DNA from: Hymenopus coronatus
Lineage: Eukaryota > Arthropoda > Insecta > Mantodea > Hymenopodidae
Assembly: GCA_030762935.1 (NCBI GenBank)
Contig: CM060900.1
Span: 431,542,421 to 431,606,420 of the forward strand
DNA length: 64,000 nt
Direction of reading: 5' to 3'
Below are positions 56,601-64,000 of the stretch, piece after piece. Position 1 is the stretch's first letter, and every line of letters begins with the position of its first letter. Made by a program: the position numbers and the translations under genes. The notes under the pieces were generated by a model. It did no database searches. It was not told the origin of the DNA and worked only from the letters and a program-made list of their open reading frames with translations.

Positions 56601-57854
56601 GACCGATTTATATATTTATCTTTGTAATGTTGGTCAAGGTTTTGTTTCTAAATACTCATTGTTATTTCTGGTTAAAGCCTCTGATCAGTATTTTATTGTA
56701 AATGTTAAAGAGTTGCGTGGTTATTGTAGCCAGGAATCAGCTGGTCTGTTCCCTTCCGCTGAAATTAATGTAATAGTTTGGTGTATGGTCATTTAAGCAT
56801 ATTGCAATTATTAGTATTCTATTTAACACAGAATTGTGGTAGCTGATTGCTCCGGTGCTACGTTAGAAAGTAATTTGTAAAGGTATTTTTTCTTTGTCTT
56901 GGTGTGTAGGTATCGTGCCAATAGTTAAATATTTAGTGGTGTGCATTCTACATTCTGCTTTTTTCGTTTTTATCTATTCGCATTTCCCATTCTTGTTATC
57001 CTCAAGAGAGGTTTAAATCATCGGTAATTGTCTCTTTATATTTATTTTGTGTTAATTAGGAATGTTCGCTAGTTTCACTGTCGTGTAAGCCATCCATGTT
57101 TTGTCTCTGTCCGTTTTTTTTTTGTACAAGTCCAGATATTTTATGACTAATTATGATTATTTCTTGAAATAATTTCCTGCTAATGTACATGTATTTTTTG
57201 AAAAGAAATTATATGAAACGCTTTTCTATAGAGCTTGATTTAATGCGGGCGTTATTGCTGTTTTCATAAGCTGTGGCTGTAAATGGGAGTTTAAATCGTT
57301 ATGGGTTATAAAATAGTGTTTATCTGTAATTATTTCCCCAACTAAATATATGTATTAGTTGTTTAGCAAGTATGGGGTGTAGTGTTTGTCTCATAGTACA
57401 TAGGTATTGTATATTTGTCGCATGTTTAGGAATCAGAAGGTCATTTTTATCTAGTATATCGCGAAATTGCAATTCGAATTTTCCCAATTATAATTACCAC
57501 AAATCTAGGTCATGTATTGGAATGATTATTCACTATGCGGGCAGGATTGTTATCTCGAGTTTTTTTTCTGCTGACATAAATATTTCTTATTTCTATACAA
57601 GCTCCGAGGCAGCTGTTCTGTTACCCCCGTCATATTGCTTCTTTTTTTTCAGCAGGGGGGGGGGTGTTGATTGTTAGCTATGATCGAAAGAAATTTTAGA
57701 GTGTTAAATATTTACCAACTGTTCAAGGTCTTACCCCTTTCCCTAACTAGCCTACTTTCTATTTCGCGAGCATCCTGTTTCACACACACTCACCTGTACC
57801 AGCCCCTATCTTTAGCGGAAGTATTACTATTTTGATAGTGTTCCAAAACCAGCT
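56601..57854 (-). repeat. Large inverted repeat, right arm
   Basis: Inverted copy of 49496-50761. On the minus strand it begins with AGCTGGTTTTGGAACACTAT and has a consensus-like donor CAG/GTGAGT. Differences from the left arm, judged by eye, are scattered single bases plus the short gap before the donor. Beyond 57854 the two sides differ completely. Confidence 0.9.
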
Positions 57855-58173
57855 ATACAATTGTTTGTGAACCAGCTTTCACACTCTACTGAGCTCTTTG
57901 TATCTTTTGTGGCCAAATACTACTGTATGATTGCAGAATGTGATACTTTTCATTACTGAATTCGAACCGTGCATGTTAAAGCGGGGGGACAAATCAAGAG
58001 TACATATTAGTCAGAGTGCGGTACCCAAGCCTTCCGCGGTCAAATAAATAGCCCTGAAGCCTCCCGGAGCCTTTAAGGTCCCTAATTACATAACCCTCAA
58101 GCCTCCTCAAAGCAGGTAGCCTCCCGGTCGAAACAGGTAACAGTTGCAGTTTGGTGTTTATTATATTTCATTA

Positions 58174-58470
58174 TTATACTAGTTTTGATGGCCTTTTACG
58201 TATATCTTCCGTAGCTTTTCTCTTCGGATCACAAAGTACTTTCTGTCTCTGAATTTTGTCACTAGGTGGTGCCGCGTGGTTATGGTCCTCTTGAATATCC
58301 AGAACATCTATTCCTTAAATGGAAAAGGTTTTAATAAAACCTTTGCAACTTTTAACATTACAAGCCTATCGCGCTCCCCCACTTTTTAAACGCTTCCGGA
58401 ATCCGAAAGTGTAACCGTTCCGAAGTAGACTTTTCCTTCCTGTCCTATTCACCGTAATTTCAGTCTCGTC
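58174..58470 (-). pseudogene. FLYWCH-type zinc finger remnant
   Basis: One minus-strand frame reads LRNGYTFGFRKRLKSGGAR, then a stop (TAG), ACNVKSCKGFIKTFSI, a second stop, GIDVLDIQEDHNHAAPPSD and KRKATEDIRKRPSKLV. The order Y-x-F-x-x-R-K-R, W-x-C-x-x-x-x-C, H-x-H is that of the FLYWCH finger, and the first stop lies exactly where the conserved Trp (TGG) is expected. Such fingers occur in transcription factors and next to MULE-type transposases. Two in-frame stops make it a pseudogene. No transposase part is recognised nearby. Confidence 0.65.
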
Positions 58471-60356
58471 GGAAAACATGTTAACTTAGAACTAATTTAC
58501 CGTACATTGAAAGATATCAAGGAAGAAATTAGGCATACCCATTCCACCCCACCTGCTTGGGGGTTGTTACCTGCTAAGCTTACCTGGGTACGGGAGGCTT
58601 CGGTCCTGCGCTCATTAGCCATACTACTTGCTTTGCTCACAGCCTTCACAGAGTAGCAGAAGTAGTTCGAGATTATTACAAAGATGTAGACGATTTTTTA
58701 ACCAGTACGAAAAAAAATATTTCTCAAAGCTCCATCTAGGGTAATATTAAAACTTAAAGAATTATTTCCTGACATTCCATTGCCTCCACAGCCACACGAT
58801 GGGATATTTGGCTAGAAGAAGCGAACTGTTATGCAAAATAAAATAATCAGATTGCTATCAATGGCTTTGATAGCAAAGATAGTGTTGCCTTTAGAAAATT
58901 GACGCTTGACAGTTTTCCCACGTATCTTCTGGTGTTTGCTGGACGTAGCTCTTGTTTTTTTTAACACAAATCTTTCACAATGAAATCGCTCTGCACCATC
59001 TTTAGAGGGAAACTGAATATTCTTCACGCACCCTCCTTCTCTCGGGGCTGGAGGAATTCTTTTTCATTTTGTCTAAACTCCGTCATAAACCCAGGTCATG
59101 TCGTTCCGAACGACGCGTCGAGTACTCCACTTTGTAAGGAAAGTTTCAGGCAGAGCTGTTATACAAGAAATCTCGTTTTTGATACGTCACGTGGATCAAG
59201 TTCATTTGTTTTTGGCCAAGTGGGAAACAATATGGGCGTTCTTAAAGCCAGTTTTTATATACTTGCATTTTGTATATTATACCTACAATTTTATATACCT
59301 ATGTTTTTGGCATATTCAGAATATGATTTTCGCAAATATTACCGCTCTTTACCGCTTTGACTCAAAAATCACATAACATTTTAAAAACAATTCTCACTCC
59401 TCTAAGATAATATGACACCATACAAAAGTATTCCGTAAACAACGAATCCGTTGCGTAAATAGTCAGAGATTAATACTTAATTACTTAAGTGCAACAAACA
59501 CGACTATGTTTTATTTTATTATATTACAGAGTGTAAAACATGGCAATTTATAAGTTTAGTGTACATTTTTAACACGATTTTAGCGGTTAAGTATAGTATA
59601 AAACTCTTTGTGCATAGAAATTATTTCATAGATAGTGCGGGACAACAAAGTTTCTTAAAGCAGAAAAAGAAAACTATCCTTATTCTTGTGTAAATGTGTA
59701 ATAATACCCATACCTATAGTAGATAATAAAAATATACCTTCAAATAACCTTAAACGATATTCCTGTAAATAGCTCAGTCCTCATGTCCTTTATTTAAGCA
59801 AATAATCTATTACTCTCATCCTGAAGTCTTGGGCCTTACTAAGGTGCCAAAGAATTTCTTGCTCTATATCTAGAGTTCCGAAATTAATTTCTGATTAGTT
59901 ATGGCCTTTCTTAAATAAGTTTTAGTCCGTTTCAAGATGCTCACATCATGTTTGCTCGTTACAGATATCACAGGAGCGTCAGAATTAATTTTAAGTATTG
60001 CTTTTGTATTCAATTTCTGAATTTCATTGTTAAATATATAAGATAACAATAGGTGGGCTGGAATATATTTACACGATCAGAACAAACATTTTTTAGCTTG
60101 TTCTTAAGTTGTTATCCATAGATGAGCTTAGGACGAATTGGTTTAAATGGTGTTTTGGAAACTGGCAATGGAAAGTGTTAAATTTAGTTTGCTCAAGAGA
60201 TTACACTAAATTGCCGAAATTCTCAGATCCAGCAATACATCAAGCATTTCATAGTCAACTCTTTTTTTAACCTGGTTGGCAACTATCGTATTAGAAGACA
60301 AAGCACTACATCCCTCTTCAATCGTTTAATTATCTTGTTTCTTCTTTGTTTCGTGG
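58471..60356. other. Unassigned DNA
   Basis: A minus-strand opening at 58812-59027 has basic residues (KKTRATSSKHQKIRGKTVKR) and could belong to the same decayed gene as the FLYWCH remnant, but no family is recognised. Overlapping plus-strand openings at 58980-59376 look like its shadow. The remainder is AT-rich. Confidence 0.3.
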
Positions 60357-60549
60357 GTCCTTAGCGCGGTGGTAGCGTTGCTGCTTGCCAAGCGGGAGAC
60401 CTGCGTTCGATTCCCAGTACTAGCAAGGGGATTTTTCCCCCGCTGGGAGGCTGTACTCCCTGGGGGCCAATTGAGGAGCTACTTGTAGCTTGTCTCATGC
60501 AGCGGCCGGGCGATAGGGCAAGGCTCTTAATGAGCTGTGCCAAGGAGTC
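60357..60549 (+). mobile_element. SINE-C, internally deleted
   Basis: Head CCTTAGCGCGGTGGTAGCGT, B box GTTCGATTCCCAG, and the body GGGGGCCAATTGAGGAGCTA followed directly by GCAGCGGCCGGGCG. About 140 bases are missing relative to the 48576 copy. Confidence 0.8.
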
Positions 60550-60561
60550 AGCAGTCTTCGT

Positions 60562-60903
60562 TTCGTAATCGGCTTAGCCTCCCGTATTTGTAGGACTGGC
60601 ACCCCCTGGCACCCCCCCTAGGACTTATAAGCCAATGCTCAGCTGTCAGAAGCCTGTTGGGGAGCCTACGGCATGAAACCACAGAATGGAGAGCCTGTTA
60701 CGGCCCGTAGGCATGAACATGAGTAAGTGGATGATATAAAATGTAAGCGAAATTGATGATAGGAAAGGTGATAATGGAGCAAGTGGTGGATTGATTGGCG
60801 GGGGAAACCGGAGAAAACCCGCCCAGACGCGGGCGTTTGGGATCGAACCCGGGCCGCCTAGATGGGAGGCAAGCGGTCAAACCACTCTCACACGGCTCCG
60901 CCG
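60562..60903 (-). mobile_element. SINE-E, minus strand, full length
   Basis: Best-kept copy: head GGAGCCGTGTGAGAGTGG, B box GGGTTCGATCCC, body GGTTTTCTCCGGTTTCCCCC, then the long tail through CTCTCCATTCTGTGGTTTCA to GGGTGCCAG. It lies tail to tail with SINE-C. Confidence 0.8.
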
Positions 60904-61462
60904 TCCTGTTACTTCTTAAGGACCTGATATTCTCTAGTGCAATCACAGAAACAGAAATTCTAGAATATAAACAGAAGAACAAATATTAAATACTATTCAA
61001 TACATACACATATTTATATGAGCGACTGAACTGATTCCATTTGTCAGACTTAATGAACTGCTCTTTTCAGTTAAGAATGATACTTTTTATAACCATAGCT
61101 GTCCGATAATGAAAACTCCAGCGGAGTCTGACAACCTTGCTCTTTCAACAACTCTGCTCGCCGTGAGGAACGAATGAAAGACAAATAAACAATTAGCAGT
61201 AAGAAGAAGAGCCAGATAGAGTTGCTGGGCGTAGACGTGTACAAAGATAAAAATATCTTAGAATCACCTGAAGAGATTTTTATGTCCCAACATAAAGGTC
61301 TGCATAAGCATATGTTTGGCTAATCAGTTTATTTTCATCAATTTTCCGCTCTTTAAATTAGAAATTACGACGTTAGCTAAACTCTTAGCAGTCTTAATAG
61401 AAGAAACAGGACCCGTTCTTAGGCTTTTACTTTTGTACAGTACTTCACAATTACACACAAAC
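60904..61462. other. Unassigned DNA
   Basis: No repeat or coding feature recognised. Confidence 0.3.
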
Positions 61463-61600
61463 CCGCCTCTATTGTGCGAGGGTAGCGCGTCTGTCTCTCA
61501 TTCGAGAGGTTCTAATTCAAATCTCGGTTAGGGTGAGTTACCCGGATGAAATTTTCCCCGGTTTCTATCTTATACATAGAAGACGAATGTTGAATAACTT
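61463..61600 (+). repeat. tRNA-derived SINE of a further family
   Basis: A-box-like GAGGGTAGCGCGTCTGTCTC and B-box-like GGTTCTAATTCAAATCTCGG are spaced as in a tRNA, followed by GTGAGTTACCCGGATGAAAT. It is the only copy in the window, so its ends are not defined. Confidence 0.5.
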
Positions 61601-62125
61601 TAAGTGGATCCTGGCTGTTTAAGCATCGTTTCACGGATTCCGTTCATGACCTCTCAGGTTATAGGACGTTAAAATCATACTCAAATGTGATTTTACTGAA
61701 ACCACTGTAATCTCCTCAGCTTGAACAGAATCGTATTCGAGGATTGGAATCTCCTGAGTCACAGTACCTAGAGGCACAGCCTGAATTAAATAACTTTGTA
61801 TGTTACCAGCGGTGGCTCTAAAAGCATTCACAACCTCTAAATGGTACCTCATGAAAAATTATTCCGGAGCCAGTAAATCAATAGTAGAGAAATAATTCAC
61901 TTTATTAAATGAACATGGGTTTCTCTATGAGCTCTAAATAACAATTCTTGTATGCCCAAATAGCAAATAACACCTTCAAACTCCCTACAACTTTAAATAT
62001 TATTCCATTGTGTCTAAGTGTGTCCCTCTGAAACTGTATGATTTATAACACATCGTCCTAAAATGTGAAAAGTCTCTGCACATTTAATATGGTTTTCCGA
62101 TGCCACGTGTTTCTTGCCTTTCTTT

Positions 62126-62636
62126 AAAAAAATCTTATGTGTTGCATTCACAAGATTTTCTCTACCTGCTCTGTAAATAAACTATTCTTACAAAATATTA
62201 TTCCTTTATCTAAATCATACTATTTGAGAAACGTATCAGCAGAAATTGTCTTACCACTTGCTTCCTTCTAAGAAGAAGGGAAATAAGGGAGTTTACTAGG
62301 CTAAAGCGATAGCCAAATCTTTTAAAACTGGTCGATATGTGAACAATTGGAGTTTGGTCCGCGTTGCATCGCCAGTAAAACAAAAGAGACATGAAATGTA
62401 AGGTGAACCCGTTTGAGAAAAGTTAACATAGTTTAAAACTGAAACCAATAACAACGGGTATTTGGGGAGTGGTCAAATCTACAGCAAAAATGTACCTGAC
62501 ATAAATAAAATATGTGATTTAACGAGACCTAAGTTCTCTGTGCTGTAAGTTTTCGTCTATATCTTGCGGTTTACCAGCTATGCAAAATTCAATCACAACG
62601 AACTAACAGGTCTTCTGAAGCTATTCCCAGAAAACT

Positions 62637-62688
<52 letters not shown>

Positions 62689-62720
62689 TTTTTGTGATGT
62701 AAATACAATATATTAAAGGA
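62126..62720 (-). mobile_element. TCE repeat, 5' truncated, with TA microsatellite
   Basis: Begins with the TCE tail (AATCTTATGTGTTGCATTCA) and runs through the 3' two thirds. A (TA)n tract (62639-62685) follows the ATTCCCAGAAAA landmark, and the copy is lost after about 62720. Confidence 0.75.
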
Positions 62721-64000
62721 CCTTCTAAGAGCAAGATTTGGCAACTGCGCCAGAAGTACACCTCGTAATCCCAAACTTTAAAGTCACACAACCTTTAGCA
62801 GAGAAGTGGGGCAGGGCTATCATATCATACCGAAAAATACTCCATCTGTGGTAACTGTGTTAGTGAAAGCACGTTTTTCACGCCAGTGATGGTGTAGTTT
62901 ATGTTTCACTGGTTAAAAACACATTAAGCATCCTTAAAGTATTAAAACCTTACCTTGATTTTCTTAAGCCCATAATAGAGTTACATCAATGGAACTGCAA
63001 GCAGATCAGCGGTGTCTTTGTCTTCTTCGAAAGCACTTAATTCGGAGTCGTCCCCTTTGATCCATTAAGTTAATGATAATGGACTTCATTTTTCCTTCCC
63101 TGGCAATTTCTTTGTTGAAATCCTCCTCCAGAAGCCGTTCTGCATGCCTGACTCGTAAAATCCAGTAGCTTTGAGCTATCTGCTTATTGCCTTGTGCATA
63201 AGCTTTTCTGCATCCGTTAACTTGAACGTAGTATTTCTATCGGTGATTGAGAATGAATCACTTCACGTTTGTTAATTAAAAAATAACTTATCCCAGCTTT
63301 GATGGACATGTTCACACACTCGTATCACAAAGAGAATCATAATAATGTCTTTGTTTATTAACAAGATTTTAGATCGAGTTTGAAAAACAACTTAACTGTT
63401 CCGTTCACTTTAATAATAAAATAGCACACCACTACTATGAAAACCAACTGAATCTTAACCCATTCCTTTTCAAATTGCGTGGTTTGTGTACCATACTGCA
63501 TTATATGTTTATATTTGAGATTAGAGTTGTGAGGAAGGATTTAGTTTTTCAGCCTAACTATGTTATACCTCATGGATGTTGAGTGGCGAGGACCACGTGA
63601 AGTTAAAATGTGCATAGCTAAGAGTTCTAAGTATCGTTGAGACACGATTTTATATACCCATGATCAGAAAATAAACGTCTGTAATTATAACATTGGCACC
63701 TATCATTTGCTAATATTTATCCGAGCGTAATTAGTGAAGAAAATGTTCTCAGTACAGACAAGTAAGATGTGTGTCAGAAGCGACAGCGTAGGTAGGAGGG
63801 GAAAGTATATGATTCACTGGAGATATCAGTACGGCCCGCCTTCACATGGCTTTAACTTTTGTGAACATTATAGTCAGTAGTATTACCGCAAATTTACTTG
63901 GTTAAAGAAGTATGTTAGTCCCCAGCTGAGGTTGTCCGGCTCCAATAGAGGTGCTATCCTCAACACCTCATAATTTTAATGAAATAATGGTGGAAAAGTG
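62721..64000. other. Unassigned DNA at window end
   Basis: No repeat recognised. A minus-strand frame around 63240-63010 is open for about 75 codons (including SYWILRVRHAERLLEEDFNK) without an ATG, and an overlapping frame has an acidic stretch. It might be a small piece of an exon or transposase, but I cannot assign it. Confidence 0.25.

Overview
The window looks like repeat-rich intergenic or intronic DNA from a large animal genome, most likely an arthropod. It is AT-rich and carries an I-clade non-LTR retrotransposon with a (CTCA)n tail, Jockey/CR1-like reverse transcriptase fossils, a BED-finger hAT transposon and many tRNA-derived SINE families. I cannot name the species. There is no operon, tRNA gene array, CRISPR or intact host gene. 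One candidate host exon (F-box-like, 49409-49567) and one decayed FLYWCH zinc finger (58174-58470, minus) are the only sequences that might come from non-selfish genes.

The dominant component is a repeat of about 0.85-0.9 kb with ends built on ACTTTCTCTAC / GTAGAGAAAGT. I call it TCE (TCTCTAC-end element, my label). I count about 19 full, nested, truncated or decayed copies in both orientations, roughly a fifth of the window. It has no credible ORF. It has a hairpin-forming 5' end, a conserved inner palindrome and a GT microsatellite at a constant place. I do not recognise it as a named family.

Layout. 0-14 kb: five same-strand TCE copies (1576-13930), with a SINE-A, a SINE-F and a complete I-clade element (4734-10669) nested inside three of them; pieces of an old minus-strand gag-like gene lie in the gaps. 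14-18 kb: quiet AT-rich DNA with a few SINEs. 18-26 kb: SINE-E copies, a decayed reverse transcriptase, a 0.52 kb near-perfect palindrome made of two head-to-head tRNA-derived SINEs, a MITE with 23-bp inverted ends, and a minus-strand endonuclease fossil. 26-28.5 kb: a second copy of the gag cassette flanked by TCEs, ending in a GGAT-type minisatellite. 28.8-34 kb: a CR1/Jockey RT fossil, three TCE copies, then about 1.4 kb of A-tracts spaced about 10 bp apart. 34.06-36.55 kb: a hAT (ZBED5-like) transposon with terminal repeats and three lesions. 37-49 kb: SINEs, a Jockey RT interrupted by three SINEs, a tandem (ATT)n/SINE unit, a GC-rich unknown block and a SINE-C inserted in a SINE-E. 49.5-57.9 kb: a 1.25 kb inverted repeat whose arms are 5.8 kb apart; the left arm includes the F-box-like exon end and its splice donor. 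58-64 kb: the FLYWCH remnant, more SINEs, a truncated TCE and unassigned DNA.

The nesting gives a relative age order. The gag-like pseudogene and RT/endonuclease fossils are oldest, TCE copies were inserted into them, and SINE-A, SINE-F and the I element were inserted into TCEs. Identities, repeat boundaries and duplications quoted here were judged by eye.
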